A stretch of 36,601 bases of DNA from Bacteroidales bacterium (GCA_012728975.1 JAAYDZ010000013.1:1-36601), one strand, 5' to 3'. Numbered from the stretch's first letter, positions 25,851 to 35,913 are shown. The notes: generated from the letters alone by a model not told the origin. Translations and numbers: made by a program.

Positions 25851-27440
25851 ATGCTCAGTAGATTGACAATACAGAACTATGCCTTGATCGATTGTTTGGA
25901 TATTACCTTTCCGGACAATTTGGTTATCATTACCGGTGAGACGGGCGCAGGTAAATCAATCTTATTAGGGGCACTATCACTTGTGCTTGGTGGCCGATCT
26001 GATAACTCCACACTCAAAGACCGTACACGCAATTGCGTGGTAGAGGCTATTTTTACCCTCGAAGATGGTAGGGAATGCATCCTAAGGAGGGTAATCTCTC
26101 CTGGAGGTCGTTCACGCATATTTATTGACGATGAGCCGACCACTTTGGAGAATATGAAAAATTTCTCGGAATCTCTTGTCGACATTCACTCTCAGCATCA
26201 GCATCTGCTTCTATCCCGGGCCGAATTCCAAACGTCGATCTTGGATCATTTTGCTGGATTGACTCTCCAGGTCAGCGAGTACGAAGCAGAATACGCGGAA
26301 TACCTGAATGCATGTCGTGAAATCTCCGAACTCGAGCAGAAAATAGCGGAGGCAGCCAGGACGCGTGACTATCTGGAGTATCAATATGCACAGTTGGAGA
26401 GCGCTTCTCTTGTAGAAGGTGAACTGGAAGAACTTGAGGCAGAGCAAGCGCAGTTGGCAAATAGCGAAGAGATATTGCAAAGCATTTCCCGAATGGAGTT
26501 CCTCTTCGAAGGGGAGGAGGGCAGTATGTCTTCACGCTTAAAGGAGATAGAGTCACTATTGCAAAGGCTCTCTTCTTTCATAACTGAGTTCGGACCTCTC
26601 GCAGAGCGCATCTCTTCATCCCGGATCGAGCTTAAGGATATAGAGAGCGAGATTTCGGTCAGGGGTGGCTCAGTGATCACCTCTCCCCAGCGTCTTCAGA
26701 TGGTAGATGAACGCCTTTCCGTGCTTTATGACCTTATGCGCAAGCACGCTGTGGGTAGTATCGGTGAGTTGATATCCATCAGAGAGTCAATCGGAGCGCA
26801 ATTGGAGAAGTCCCTGGATCTCTCTTTGGAGAAGGAGGCAGCCGAAAAGCGTAGAGATGCGCTAAAAAGCAGCTGTGATGCTCGTGCAGAGGCTATTTTT
26901 AATCAACGTTCTCAGGCAGCTCCGTTGCTCTCACAGGAGATAGAAGAGTCTGTCAGGGCTTTGGAGATGCCTTTTGCGCTTTTCTCAGTGCAAGTGGATC
27001 GCGAGGGAGCTGTTTTCCTCTTTTCCGCCAACGGCGGTGAGCTTAGGGAGCTCTCAAGGTGTGCATCGGGAGGTGAACTTTCGAGGATAATGTTGGTTAT
27101 AAAGGGACTGATGGCTCAATATATCGGTATGCCGACAATGATTTTTGATGAAATAGATGCCGGAGTTTCAGGAAGTATTGCCGATAAGATGGGACGCAAA
27201 ATAGTGGATATGGGACGAAATATGCAAATATTCGCTATTACGCACTTACCACAGGTGGCCAGTAAAGGCTCCGCTCACTATTTGGTTTATAAAACTTTTG
27301 AGGAGGGCGACGAACCCCGTACCCAAATAAAATATATAGAAGGAGAGGAACGTGTCAGGGAGATTGCCCGTATGCTGAGCGGTTCAAAACTTACCGAAGA
27401 AGCACTTGCCAACGCACGTGTCCTCCTGCAATCCGAATAA
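25851..27440 (+). CDS. recN: DNA repair protein RecN
   Basis: An SMC-like ATPase that acts in double-strand-break repair. The 529-residue product has Walker A GETGAGKS at 29-36, 'DIHSQHQHLLL' after it, a central coiled-coil region rich in Glu/Leu (about 150-360), the ABC signature 'CASGGELSRIMLVIK', Walker B 'PTMIFDEIDAGVSG' and 'FAITHLPQVAS'. It is slightly shorter than E. coli RecN (553), mainly in the coiled coil. It is co-oriented with rpoZ upstream and nagB downstream (32-nt gap). Confidence 0.96.
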   Translation: MLSRLTIQNYALIDCLDITFPDNLVIITGETGAGKSILLGALSLVLGGRSDNSTLKDRTRNCVVEAIFTLEDGRECILRRVISPGGRSRIFIDDEPTTLENMKNFSESLVDIHSQHQHLLLSRAEFQTSILDHFAGLTLQVSEYEAEYAEYLNACREISELEQKIAEAARTRDYLEYQYAQLESASLVEGELEELEAEQAQLANSEEILQSISRMEFLFEGEEGSMSSRLKEIESLLQRLSSFITEFGPLAERISSSRIELKDIESEISVRGGSVITSPQRLQMVDERLSVLYDLMRKHAVGSIGELISIRESIGAQLEKSLDLSLEKEAAEKRRDALKSSCDARAEAIFNQRSQAAPLLSQEIEESVRALEMPFALFSVQVDREGAVFLFSANGGELRELSRCASGGELSRIMLVIKGLMAQYIGMPTMIFDEIDAGVSGSIADKMGRKIVDMGRNMQIFAITHLPQVASKGSAHYLVYKTFEEGDEPRTQIKYIEGEERVREIARMLSGSKLTEEALANARVLLQSE

Positions 27441-27472
27441 AATAGTAATAATATATAAAAACATTAATAACC

Positions 27473-28285
27473 ATGAGACTAATCATCCAAGAATCTTACG
27501 GAAAGATGTCGCAGTGGGCTGCCGCCTACATTACGAAGAAAATCAATGATTTTGCACCCACGGCGGAACGTCCTTTCGTGCTGGGCCTTCCCACCGGATC
27601 AACCCCACTGGGCACCTACAAGGAGCTGATTCATCTCCACAATATAGGCAAGGTGTCATTCAAAAATGTTGTAACCTTCAATATGGACGAATATATCGGC
27701 ATTCCTGAGGATCATTCCGAAAGCTACAAAACCTTTATGTGGACCAATTTCTTTTCTCATATCGATATTCCAGAAGAGAATGTAAATATTCTAAACGGCA
27801 ATGCTGAAGATCTCCAAAAAGAGTGTGAGGATTATGAGAAGAAAATTGTCTCTTACGGTGGCATCAAACTCTTTATGGGCGGTATCGGTGCAGATGGCCA
27901 CATTGCTTTCAATGAGCCTGGCTCCTCGCTTACTTCACGTACACGTGTAAAGTCCCTCACCACTGACACCATCATTGCCAATTCCCGCTTTTTTGGCCAC
28001 GACATCAATAAAGTACCCAAAACAGCACTTACAGTGGGTGTGGGCACCATTATGGACTCAGAAGAGGTACTCATCCTTGTAAATGGACATAATAAGGCAA
28101 GGGCTCTCTACCACGCAGTTGAGGGTTCTATCAACCATATTTGGACTATTTCAGTGCTCCAGATGCATCGCAAAGGCATTATTGTATGCGATGACGCTGC
28201 AACAGTGGAACTAAAAGTGGGTACTGTAAACTATTTCAAGGATATAGAGAAAAACAATCTCGATCCCGCTTCACTTCTAGAATAG
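27473..28285 (+). CDS. nagB: Glucosamine-6-phosphate deaminase
   Basis: Converts glucosamine-6-phosphate to fructose-6-phosphate and ammonia, linking amino-sugar catabolism to glycolysis. The 270-residue protein keeps the catalytic residues at the same numbers as E. coli NagB: Asp72 (NMDEY), Asp141, His143 (GADGHIAF) and Glu148 (NEPGS). The phosphate-binding LPTGSTPLG loop is present at 39-47. It lies between recN and an aminopeptidase P gene (7-nt gap) and is probably in the same transcript. No nagA is in the window. Confidence 0.97.
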   Translation: MRLIIQESYGKMSQWAAAYITKKINDFAPTAERPFVLGLPTGSTPLGTYKELIHLHNIGKVSFKNVVTFNMDEYIGIPEDHSESYKTFMWTNFFSHIDIPEENVNILNGNAEDLQKECEDYEKKIVSYGGIKLFMGGIGADGHIAFNEPGSSLTSRTRVKSLTTDTIIANSRFFGHDINKVPKTALTVGVGTIMDSEEVLILVNGHNKARALYHAVEGSINHIWTISVLQMHRKGIIVCDDAATVELKVGTVNYFKDIEKNNLDPASLLE

Positions 28286-28292
28286 AGTTATT

Positions 28293-30068
28293 ATGCTGAC
28301 AAGAGTACGAGCATATCTTTCCGCCGAAAGAGCGGATGCAATCATTATCCCTTCCAACGATCCTCATTTTGGGGAATATGTGCAGAAACATTTCTGTATC
28401 CGTGCAATTTTTAGCGGATTTGATGGCTCTGCCGGCACTCTTGTAATAACACTTTCGGAGGCGGCCCTTTGGACCGACTCCCGATATTTCATCCAGGCTG
28501 AGGCTCAGCTTCAGGGTTCGGGAATTGACCTCATGAAAATGGGAATTGAGGGTGTGCCTGACATAGTTTCGTGGCTAAATGCACGTTTTGATGATGGGTG
28601 TAGAATATTGCTTGACGGGGCGCTCATTTCTGCTGCCGAATATGAGTCCTACAATAAAAAACTGAATGCGCGGGTAGTTGGGATTGCAGACCCTTTTGAC
28701 GAAATTCTTCCGGAACGCGAACCGCTCTATTTCAGGCGGGTAATTTTGCATCCGGAGTCCTATTCGGGACTCTCCGTTGCGGCTAAAAGGGAAATGGTCT
28801 TTTCCGGAGATCCGGCCGATCGTCAAATCTGCCGCATATTGACACGATGTGACGATATAATGTGGCTCTGCAACATCCGAGGAAGCGATATTGACTACAA
28901 TCCGGTGGCGCTCTCCTATGCGATGGTATTTCGTGATAAGATCTTGCTTTTTGCCTGCAAAGAGGCATTTGAAGAGGCAGCCTTGGAATATCTTACATCC
29001 CAACAAGTGGAAATACTACCCTATGCCTCATTCTACGATATTTGCGGAGAAATGGCCTTAGACGAGTCAATTTATTTCTTATCACCTGCTTCCTCCACTT
29101 CTATGCGTCTGGAATCCATTTTTGCCGATGCGAAACACTTTGGCTATGAAGCCAGACACGAAGGTGAGGTTGCGTATCGCAAGAGTATTAAGAATCCCAT
29201 TGAGATGGAGGGTTTCCGCAAGGCAAATCTCTTAGATGGCATTGCTTGGTGCAGAATACTCAAATATATCGAAGATAACATTGCAAGCGGTACTCTTAAT
29301 GAATATTCCATCGCTCAGAAGTTAATCGCATATCGTCGTGAAAGCCCGGACTATCGTGGTGAGAGCTTCGAACCTATCGTGGCTTTCAATGCAAACGCTG
29401 CCTCAGCGCATTACAGTGCCACTTCTGATGAAGAAGCGGCGGTGGTTACAGCTCAGGGATTTCTACTGATGGATACGGGCGCACAATATCCCTTTGGTAC
29501 CACTGATACTACACGCACCATACCTCTTTCAGATCTTAATTCAAGCCAGATTGCGGATTATACTGCGGTGCTAAAGGGTATGATACAGCTTTCGATGGTA
29601 TCCTTTGTCAAAGGGACTACCGGATATCAGCTCGATATCCTTGCGCGACAGCCATTGATCTCTCTCGGCAGACTCTTTTTCCATGGTACCGGTCATGGAA
29701 TAGGTCATTACCTCTGCGTACATGAAGGTCCTCAAAACATACGTATGGATAGAGATAGTGGAGTAGCTCTACTCCCGGGAATGGTGCAGTCAAACGAACC
29801 GGCGATTTATATTGAGGGAGAATATGGAATTCGCACCGAAAACGTACTTGTGGTGGAGTCCTTTACGGAGAATGAGTTCGGCACCTTTTATAGGTTCGAA
29901 ACGCTTACGCTGGTGCCAATTGCTACCTCATGTATAGATCGTGAACAACTGGGAGATGAATGTGCGCAGTGGCTCAACAATTACCACCGTAGGGTATATG
30001 AAAAAATCGCCCCCCATCTAAATGATGAAGAGGCGATATGGCTGAAAAATAAATGCCGTCCTATCTGA
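28293..30068 (+). CDS. M24B-family Xaa-Pro aminopeptidase (aminopeptidase P)
   Basis: A 591-residue cytoplasmic metallopeptidase removing residues N-terminal to proline. Two creatinase-like N-terminal domains ('SNDPHFGEYV', 'GSAGTLVIT', 'LWTDSRYFIQAE') precede a pita-bread catalytic domain with five metal ligands: Asp394, Asp405, His468, Glu502 and Glu516. The length matches the three-domain eukaryotic-like APP1 type common in this phylum. It follows nagB by 7 nt, and its 3' end overlaps the convergent LysM gene by 8 nt. Confidence 0.95.
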   Translation: MLTRVRAYLSAERADAIIIPSNDPHFGEYVQKHFCIRAIFSGFDGSAGTLVITLSEAALWTDSRYFIQAEAQLQGSGIDLMKMGIEGVPDIVSWLNARFDDGCRILLDGALISAAEYESYNKKLNARVVGIADPFDEILPEREPLYFRRVILHPESYSGLSVAAKREMVFSGDPADRQICRILTRCDDIMWLCNIRGSDIDYNPVALSYAMVFRDKILLFACKEAFEEAALEYLTSQQVEILPYASFYDICGEMALDESIYFLSPASSTSMRLESIFADAKHFGYEARHEGEVAYRKSIKNPIEMEGFRKANLLDGIAWCRILKYIEDNIASGTLNEYSIAQKLIAYRRESPDYRGESFEPIVAFNANAASAHYSATSDEEAAVVTAQGFLLMDTGAQYPFGTTDTTRTIPLSDLNSSQIADYTAVLKGMIQLSMVSFVKGTTGYQLDILARQPLISLGRLFFHGTGHGIGHYLCVHEGPQNIRMDRDSGVALLPGMVQSNEPAIYIEGEYGIRTENVLVVESFTENEFGTFYRFETLTLVPIATSCIDREQLGDECAQWLNNYHRRVYEKIAPHLNDEEAIWLKNKCRPI

Positions 30069-31785
30069 CGGTGATCCTCCTGTCGGGTGTGTACTCCACA
30101 TCCCTGCTTTCAATATTTACAAATCCTCCGTTAGGTCCGGTCCTGCGGAAATGAATATCATTCTGGAGCATATTCATAGGGCAATAATAAATTAACTGGG
30201 GGAAATCCTTGCCTAAATCATTAATTATCGTGATAAAATAGAGGAATGTGTCATATCCGTGAAAGGCAAATGGGGTAGGCTCTGTTTTAAAAAGAGCGCG
30301 GTAGCCTAGGATGAATTCCTTTGTGGCCTTGTCACTGTAATCGACATAATAATTGGTGGAGAGATGGGTGTTGACCTCGTGCAGAAGAACTCCTTCAATA
30401 GTCTCGAAATTCCTGACTCTGTTGGAACAGTAGACTTTAATGTTATAACCGTTAAACTTGAGAACCCCCATATTTCTTATCACATCCGAAGCAAAGGCTT
30501 CCTGCTCTGAAGCCACGGCAATGTGGTGTTCCATATCCGGACTCATTGTGGCCAGGAGTGAATCTATTATGGTCCTGCCGCTGACAATATGGTATCTAAT
30601 CTCATTGCAGGGGAGTCCGGCCGAATCAATTGCAGCCAATATGCTACGTCTGTAGGGTTCCTCGCTGCCTGATGCGTCAGAGAATAGTGTCAGCCTGGAA
30701 TTGTTGTTGAGTTTTATCCTGTCAATCAGATTGGTTATCTGGGTAGTTGTCGTCACGGGCATTTGAAAGAAATAGCGGTTGTTCAGTGCTAGAGAGTCTG
30801 TTTGTTGGTCGAGCGGGGATACAAAGGGTATCCTGTTGGAGTTGCAATAGTCAGTGAAAGCGTTGATTTGCTTTGCATCGATATGGCCTACCACCAAATC
30901 GCAATCCCTTATCAAATTATTTTGGAATAGTTCTCCTGTCCAGGAGTATGTTGTGATGTCTATAGTATTGAGTGCTATGTGTATGCCGGCCTCTTTGGCC
31001 TTTTCCACTGCCATCAAAGCTCCGCTGTAAAAATCCAGATAGTTGGTGGATGGCTTGGCAGAATGTGTGTCGAAGGGGAGTATAAGAGCGATTTTTATAG
31101 GATTTGCTCTGTCAAAGTGGGGTGTACTCTTGAGCAGCTCTATTTTAGCGAGAGCTTCAGTTTCGCTCATCTCTTCGAATAGAACGTCTTCGGGTATGAT
31201 TTCAGTATTCTCTTCTGTGCCGTTTTCATCATTTTCGAGCTCATCTTCCGGCTCTTCCACTTCCTTTTTGATTGGAATGCGGAGTATCTGTCTGAAGTAG
31301 ATATGTGTGTTCTCAAGTCCGTTGAACTCCACTATTTCCCGTGCCGACACACCATATTTTCTGGATATGGAGTGGAGGGTTTCGAAGAGTTTGACCTTAT
31401 GTTTAATGTAATCCTTTTCGGATACTTCCTGCTCTACACTCTCGGATTCCTCTTCTATGCCCTTTTGTGGCTCTTCAATAGGTTGTATCGGAGCATCGGG
31501 TTTAGAAAACTCGGCTTTGGCTGATGTGGGAATATAGATGATTTTGCCCGCTTTAAGTCCCTCTTTGAGCTGGGGATTGGCTTTGAACAGTTCTTCGGAG
31601 TCCACCTGATATGCTCTGCAGAGTGAGTAGATAGTCTCTCCCTGCTCCACTTTATGTATAAGGTAGATGGCGCCGCCAATGTTGACCTTTTCAGTGGAAA
31701 TAGTGATTTGGGGAGGTAATGTGTTCTGCGCTCCCATAGGGAGAAAGAGCAGAGCCAGGAGGGTTGTTATTAAGATTCTGTTCAT
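30061..31785 (-). CDS. LysM-domain protein with periplasmic-binding-protein fold
   Basis: A 574-residue secreted protein. A signal peptide (about 1-19) leads to LysM 1 (about 41-86, '[23 protein letters not shown]') and LysM 2 (about 126-173, '[28 protein letters not shown]'). Then comes an acidic linker (about 175-205) and a type I periplasmic-binding domain from about 228 ('[37 protein letters not shown]'). LysM binds peptidoglycan, so the protein is probably periplasmic and wall-attached. The ligand domain may act as a scaffold, as the PBP1-like fold of LpoA does, rather than as a transporter; this is inference. Its start overlaps the purC stop by 4 nt (ATGA). Confidence 0.9.
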   Translation of the reverse strand: MNRILITTLLALLFLPMGAQNTLPPQITISTEKVNIGGAIYLIHKVEQGETIYSLCRAYQVDSEELFKANPQLKEGLKAGKIIYIPTSAKAEFSKPDAPIQPIEEPQKGIEEESESVEQEVSEKDYIKHKVKLFETLHSISRKYGVSAREIVEFNGLENTHIYFRQILRIPIKKEVEEPEDELENDENGTEENTEIIPEDVLFEEMSETEALAKIELLKSTPHFDRANPIKIALILPFDTHSAKPSTNYLDFYSGALMAVEKAKEAGIHIALNTIDITTYSWTGELFQNNLIRDCDLVVGHIDAKQINAFTDYCNSNRIPFVSPLDQQTDSLALNNRYFFQMPVTTTTQITNLIDRIKLNNNSRLTLFSDASGSEEPYRRSILAAIDSAGLPCNEIRYHIVSGRTIIDSLLATMSPDMEHHIAVASEQEAFASDVIRNMGVLKFNGYNIKVYCSNRVRNFETIEGVLLHEVNTHLSTNYYVDYSDKATKEFILGYRALFKTEPTPFAFHGYDTFLYFITIINDLGKDFPQLIYYCPMNMLQNDIHFRRTGPNGGFVNIESRDVEYTPDRRITVR

Positions 31786-32735
31786 AAGGGAAGTCTTGCG
31801 AGCATGTTTTTGATGTTCTCCTCTATTCTTTCGTAGATCTCATCGTAGCTCATTTTAGAGAACTCTTTACCGGTGATCTTTTCATATAGTTCAATATATC
31901 TATCAGAAATCGTACCAACCCGTTCCGGAGTCATTTCAGGAACGACCTGGCCAGGTTGTCCGCTGAAGCCATTCTCCATAAGCCACTCTCTTACGAATTC
32001 TTTGGAGAGTTGCCTTTGCTGCTTTCCTTGGTCGAAGAGTTTCTGATAGGAGTCCGCATAGAAATATCTTGAGGAGTCCGGGGTGTGTATTTCATCTATT
32101 AGATAGATTTCACCATCCTTTTTACCGAACTCATATTTGGTGTCTACCAGTATAAGCCCGCGTGAGGCTGCAATTTCGCAACCCCTTTTATAGAGAGTCA
32201 GGGAAATGCGTTCGAGTTCTTCATAATCCTCGCGAGATACGAGTCCTCGGCTTATGATCTCCTCTTTACTGATATCCTGATCGTGTTCTCCTATTTCGGC
32301 TTTGGTAGTGGGAGTGATGATGGGATGCTCAAATTTCTGGTGTTCCCTCATTCCTTCGGGAATATGAACGCCGCATATCATTCTCTCTCCCGATTTGTAA
32401 CTTCTCCAGGAACTTCCGGTAAGGTATCCACGTACAATCATCTCTATAGGGAGCGGATCGCACTTATAACCTATGGTAACCATAGGGTCGGGAGATGCGA
32501 TTTTCCAGTTTTTGACAATGTCAGAAGTTTGGTCGAGGAAAGATGAGGCAATCTGATTAAGCACCTGTCCTTTGTAAGGAATACCCTTGGGGAGAACTAC
32601 ATCAAAGGCAGAAATCCTGTCTGTAGCCACCATGACGAGGTATTTGTCTGCAATGAAATAGACATCCCTCACCTTACCGACATATTTTGAGGTTTGTCCT
32701 GAGAAATCAAATGCGGTTCGTGTTATTGCATTCAT
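31782..32735 (-). CDS. purC: Phosphoribosylaminoimidazole-succinocarboxamide synthase
   Basis: SAICAR synthase of purine biosynthesis, joining CAIR with aspartate using ATP. The 317-residue product shows GKVRDVYFI (ATP-binding strand-loop), '[24 protein letters not shown]', '[15 protein letters not shown]', the signature '[17 protein letters not shown]' and 'LVDTKYEFG...[15 protein letters not shown]'. The length fits the longer yeast-like form. Its stop overlaps the LysM gene start, so the two are likely translationally coupled. No other purine gene is in the window. Confidence 0.97.
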   Translation of the reverse strand: MNAITRTAFDFSGQTSKYVGKVRDVYFIADKYLVMVATDRISAFDVVLPKGIPYKGQVLNQIASSFLDQTSDIVKNWKIASPDPMVTIGYKCDPLPIEMIVRGYLTGSSWRSYKSGERMICGVHIPEGMREHQKFEHPIITPTTKAEIGEHDQDISKEEIISRGLVSREDYEELERISLTLYKRGCEIAASRGLILVDTKYEFGKKDGEIYLIDEIHTPDSSRYFYADSYQKLFDQGKQQRQLSKEFVREWLMENGFSGQPGQVVPEMTPERVGTISDRYIELYEKITGKEFSKMSYDEIYERIEENIKNMLARLPL

Positions 32736-32764
32736 AATAGATGAATAATGGCCTGCTTATGAAA

Positions 32765-32808
32765 ATTGCCGCATCAGTCAGTCTGTTATACTGGGCTGAT
32801 ACGGCAAT
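32765..32808 (-). terminator. Hairpin, possible terminator after the OmpH/Skp-like gene
   Basis: On the minus strand ATTGCCGTATCAG pairs with CTGATGCGGCAAT (13 bp, one G-U) across an 18-nt loop, followed by only TTTC. It sits between the OmpH-like stop and the purC start. The weak T-run makes it an imperfect intrinsic terminator or an mRNA-stabilising stem. Confidence 0.5.
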
Positions 32809-32825
32809 GTATTGTCCGGTATAAT

Positions 32826-33464
32826 TTAGTTTTTATTCCTTACCTTGATGTATTCGGCGTTTAGGCCTTCAACCACTTCCTGAGTAATGTCGAGTGCTAC
32901 ATTGCCTACGATTATGGTGTTGGTTACATCAGTGGTGGTGAGAATTGCTGCGTAGCCGCGTACTTTATTGTACTCCTCAAGATAGGTCTTGATAGCGTAG
33001 ATTATCTGGTTGTTCATCACATATTCTTTCTCCTGGAGTTCAAGCTGTTTCTGATTGGCAAGATTCTGGAGGTCCTGCTGGCGTTTGAGAAGAGCATTCT
33101 GCTGCTGCTCGGCATTTGAGCGGGTGAGAAGACCTTTCTGGTACTGGTTTTCAAAACTTTTCATATCGCTTTCTAGCTTTCTTCCCCTTTTGTTGAGGTC
33201 GTCTTGAACTGCCTGAGCCTCTGCCTGGAAAGTAGATGAGAGGTCGCTTGCCATATCATATTGCATGATAAGAGTATCCATACGAACAAAAACTATGTCA
33301 CCTCTCTCGGCTGTCACTTCTGAATTACCTTCAGGAATGGTAACCTTGGGACCCTTTTCACCTATAAATTGAAATACCAGCACAACTATGGCCATAATGA
33401 GAGCGAGAACGCTGAGGATTATCGGAGTCTTGTTTCCGCAGGATGATTGAACGTTATTTTCCAT
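32826..33464 (-). CDS. OmpH/Skp-family periplasmic chaperone-like protein
   Basis: A 212-residue protein with an N-terminal hydrophobic segment (about 14-32, 'PIILSVLALIMAIVVLVFQF') without a clear cleavage site, so probably membrane-anchored rather than released. Residues about 75-150 are a long, Gln/Lys-rich coiled coil ('FQAEAQAVQDDLNKRGRKLE', 'LLKRQQDLQNLANQKQLELQ') as in the Skp tentacles that hold unfolded outer-membrane proteins. The C-terminus 'VALDITQEVVEGLNAEY' closes the body domain. It lies between pdxJ and purC on the same strand. Its function as a Skp-like chaperone is inferred from fold and context. Confidence 0.87.
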   Translation of the reverse strand: MENNVQSSCGNKTPIILSVLALIMAIVVLVFQFIGEKGPKVTIPEGNSEVTAERGDIVFVRMDTLIMQYDMASDLSSTFQAEAQAVQDDLNKRGRKLESDMKSFENQYQKGLLTRSNAEQQQNALLKRQQDLQNLANQKQLELQEKEYVMNNQIIYAIKTYLEEYNKVRGYAAILTTTDVTNTIIVGNVALDITQEVVEGLNAEYIKVRNKN

Positions 33465-33504
33465 AAAAAATCTTTAAAAAACGTGATTTATATTCTTTTA
33501 TATG

Positions 33505-33525
33505 ATTTGCTTTGCAAGAGCAAAT
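33505..33525. repeat. Inverted repeat in the leader of the OmpH-like gene
   Basis: ATTTGCT and AGCAAAT pair perfectly across a 7-nt loop (TTGCAAG, itself containing TTGCAA). There is no T-run, so it is more likely an operator or leader hairpin than a terminator. It lies downstream of the -7 candidate at 33532-33539 for the minus-strand gene. Confidence 0.5.
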
Positions 33526-33531
33526 ATCATG

Positions 33532-33539
33532 CAAATATA
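33532..33539 (-). promoter_or_regulatory. -7 promoter element for the OmpH-like gene
   Basis: TATATTTG on the minus strand is a perfect -7 match directly after the pdxJ stop. TTTG lies 22 nt upstream (33562-33565), one base longer than the usual spacing. The predicted leader is about 60 nt and contains the inverted repeat at 33505-33525. Confidence 0.45.
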
Positions 33540-33540
33540 G

Positions 33541-34260
33541 TTAAAAATCGGACAATTGCTCCAAATATGCTGCAATTGTATTTTCAAGTCCAAGGTAGAG
33601 AGCATCGCTGATAAGAGCATGACCTATTGAAACCTCAAGCAGGTTGGGAATCATCTGACGCAAATAGCGGAGATTTTCCAGATTAAGGTCGTGGCCGGCG
33701 TTAAGACCCAAACCGAGGCGGGTGGCCTCTTCGGCCGCTTTCACATAGGGTTCAATAGCCTTTTCGCGTCCGGCGGAATAGCCTGTTGCATAGGCTTCAG
33801 TATAGAGTTCAACACGGTTACAGCCGGTCTCGGCTGCATACTGTATCATCTCAATAACGGGATCTATGAAGATGGAGGTGCGGATACCGGCATCATTGAA
33901 TTGTTTGCAAATTTTCTTCAGGTAGTTCAGGTTGCGTTTTGTATCCCATCCGGCATTGGAAGTAAGGACATCTTCGGCATCAGGCACAAGTGTAACCTGT
34001 GCAGGTCGAATTTCCATTACAAGGTCAATGAAAGAGGAGATAGGGTTACCTTCGATATTGAATTCGGTGGTAAGTACCGGTTTTAGTTGACGCACATCGC
34101 TGTATCTGATGTGCCTTTCGTCAGGTCTGGGGTGAACGGTGATGCCTTGAGCACCAAACTTCTCGCAATTGATGGCCGCTTTCACCACATCGGGAAGATT
34201 TCCGCCGCGTGCATTACGGACAGTTGCAATCTTGTTGATATTTACACTTAATTTTGTCAT
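33541..34260 (-). CDS. pdxJ: Pyridoxine 5'-phosphate synthase
   Basis: Condenses 1-deoxyxylulose-5-phosphate with 3-amino-2-oxopropyl phosphate in vitamin B6 synthesis. The start at 34260 ([20 protein letters not shown]) gives 239 residues and places the HPRPDERHI motif at 43-51, the normal position. A 9-codon longer frame exists, but it would run into the divergent promoter region. Other family signatures are 'EFNIEGNP', 'VTLVPD', 'SIFIDPV', 'VELYTEAYA' and the late 'GLNAGHDLN'. It is divergent from nadK with 41 nt between starts, so their promoters overlap. Confidence 0.97.
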   Translation of the reverse strand: MTKLSVNINKIATVRNARGGNLPDVVKAAINCEKFGAQGITVHPRPDERHIRYSDVRQLKPVLTTEFNIEGNPISSFIDLVMEIRPAQVTLVPDAEDVLTSNAGWDTKRNLNYLKKICKQFNDAGIRTSIFIDPVIEMIQYAAETGCNRVELYTEAYATGYSAGREKAIEPYVKAAEEATRLGLGLNAGHDLNLENLRYLRQMIPNLLEVSIGHALISDALYLGLENTIAAYLEQLSDF

Positions 34261-34283
34261 ATTTACAAAAATACATAATTTTG
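34253..34283 (+). promoter_or_regulatory. Consensus promoter for nadK
   Basis: TTTG (34253-34256), exactly 19 nt, then TAATTTTG (34276-34283): a full match to the Bacteroidota primary-sigma promoter, with the start expected about 12 nt before the nadK ATG. On the opposite strand TAAATTTG (34292-34285) and TATTTTTG (34273-34266) are possible -7 elements for pdxJ, the latter leaving a nearly leaderless mRNA. Confidence 0.85.
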
Positions 34284-34301
34284 ACAAATTTAGCGTTATA
34301 A

Positions 34302-35198
34302 ATGAAACAGAGTACTAAGATTGCCATTTTGGGAAGAGAGGTCAGGATAGGACACCTTGATCAGTTTACTCTTTTGCTGGATGTGCTTTCCTCTAGAAAA
34401 GTGAGTTTCGTATGGTATGCGCCTTTTGTTGAGCAACTTTTGGAAAAGGGTCTGAAATTGCCTCATGGTGAGATCTTTACCTCAAGTGAAGATCTTCCTG
34501 AAGATGTAAATCTTTTTCTTTCCCTTGGTGGTGACGGTACCTTCCTCTCTTCGGTCACGTATGTCAGGGACAGAGGAATACCGGTTGCAGGCATCAACTT
34601 TGGCCGACTGGGCTTTCTTACTACTGCAAAGGTAGGGAGTGAGCCCCCCTTGTGGATAGATGATCTGCTGGAGGGACGCTACTCGCTGGAACAGCGTGAT
34701 CTTCTCAAGATTGATTGCGACTCGGTGCCGGAAGGGTTTTATCCCTATGCGATGAATGAGATTTCGATTCACCGCCAGGGTCCTGCAATGCTCTCCATAA
34801 GCATCAAGATTGACGGCAGGCCATTGCCTCTTTATCGTGCAGATGGCATAGTGATAGCTACTCCAACAGGCAGTACGGCCTATTCCCTAAGTGTTGGCGG
34901 ACCGATAGTAATGCCCGACTCTCCTGTGCTCATTATCGCTCCGATAGCACCTCATAACCTCAATGTGCGCCCACTGGTGGCTCCGATTACCTCCATACTG
35001 GAGCTTACTCTCTCATCGAGGGACTTACCTGCGATAGTAACAATGGATAACCGCTCATTCACGCTCCCTTCCGGAGGATCGGCATGGATTACCCGAGGTG
35101 AATTTCCTTTTGGTTATATCTCCCTTTTTGACAATAATTTTATTAAAGCTATACAAGACAAGCTCCTTTGGGGCGAAGATAAACGCAATGACATCTGA
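34302..35198 (+). CDS. nadK: NAD kinase
   Basis: Phosphorylates NAD to NADP in the cytoplasm. The 298-residue product has the GGDGT motif at 76-80 (catalytic Asp78), '[11 protein letters not shown]', the NE motif in 'MNEISIHR', and '[22 protein letters not shown]'. The length is typical. Its last 11 nt overlap the start of uppS, so the two are co-translated. A consensus promoter lies directly upstream. Confidence 0.97.
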   Translation: MKQSTKIAILGREVRIGHLDQFTLLLDVLSSRKVSFVWYAPFVEQLLEKGLKLPHGEIFTSSEDLPEDVNLFLSLGGDGTFLSSVTYVRDRGIPVAGINFGRLGFLTTAKVGSEPPLWIDDLLEGRYSLEQRDLLKIDCDSVPEGFYPYAMNEISIHRQGPAMLSISIKIDGRPLPLYRADGIVIATPTGSTAYSLSVGGPIVMPDSPVLIIAPIAPHNLNVRPLVAPITSILELTLSSRDLPAIVTMDNRSFTLPSGGSAWITRGEFPFGYISLFDNNFIKAIQDKLLWGEDKRNDI

Positions 35199-35913
35199 AA
35201 TCACAAATATCCCAACACACGTATCAATAATAATGGACGGTAATGGTCGGTGGGCCTGCAGTAAGGGCCATGACCGCCTCTTCGGTCACAATGCCGGAGT
35301 GGAGAGCGTAAAAACTGTTGTTGAGTATGCAAGAGAGAAAGGCATTAGGTATTTGAGTCTCTTTGCTTTTTCCGAGGAGAACTGGGGACGACCGGATGAT
35401 GAAGTGTCAGGGCTTATGGATTTGATGACCAAGGCAGTGCTTAATGAGAGGCAAACTTTTGCCAAATATGAGATCAGATTGCGCATTGTCGGTAACAGAG
35501 AGCAGCTTCCGGACGATCTGGTTGCTCTTGTAGAGGAGGTTGAGGCGGAGACCATCTCTAACTCGTCACTCGACCTGATAATTATGTTGAGCTATAGTGG
35601 CAGATGGGATATCCTCGAAGCGGCGCGTAGATATGGTGAAATGTGTGTAAATGCCACCAATGAGGGGCAACCAATACCTTTTCTTGATCAAGACTTATTC
35701 ACAGGGTTACTCAATACTGATGGTATTCCTGATCCCGATCTTATCATACGTACAAGCGGCGAGCAGCGCATCAGTAATTATATGTTGTGGCAGGCTGCCT
35801 ACACTGAGTTATACTTCACGGAAGTTCTTTGGCCTGATTTTCGCAAAAATGATTTTGATAAGGCGCTGGAAAGCTTCAACAACAGGCAGCGGCGCTTTGG
35901 CAAACTAAAATAA
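35188..35913 (+). CDS. uppS: Isoprenyl transferase (undecaprenyl diphosphate synthase)
   Basis: Makes the C55 lipid carrier used for peptidoglycan and surface polysaccharide. The start at 35188 gives 241 residues and puts the catalytic Asp17 in MDGNGRWA near the N-terminus as usual; the longer frame lies within nadK. Other motifs are 'YLSLFAFSEENWGRP' and 'DLIIRTSGEQRISNYMLWQAAYTELYF', the latter with the Arg and Glu that bind diphosphate and magnesium. It overlaps nadK by 11 nt and is followed by bamA after 35 nt. Confidence 0.97.
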   Translation: MTSEITNIPTHVSIIMDGNGRWACSKGHDRLFGHNAGVESVKTVVEYAREKGIRYLSLFAFSEENWGRPDDEVSGLMDLMTKAVLNERQTFAKYEIRLRIVGNREQLPDDLVALVEEVEAETISNSSLDLIIMLSYSGRWDILEAARRYGEMCVNATNEGQPIPFLDQDLFTGLLNTDGIPDPDLIIRTSGEQRISNYMLWQAAYTELYFTEVLWPDFRKNDFDKALESFNNRQRRFGKLK

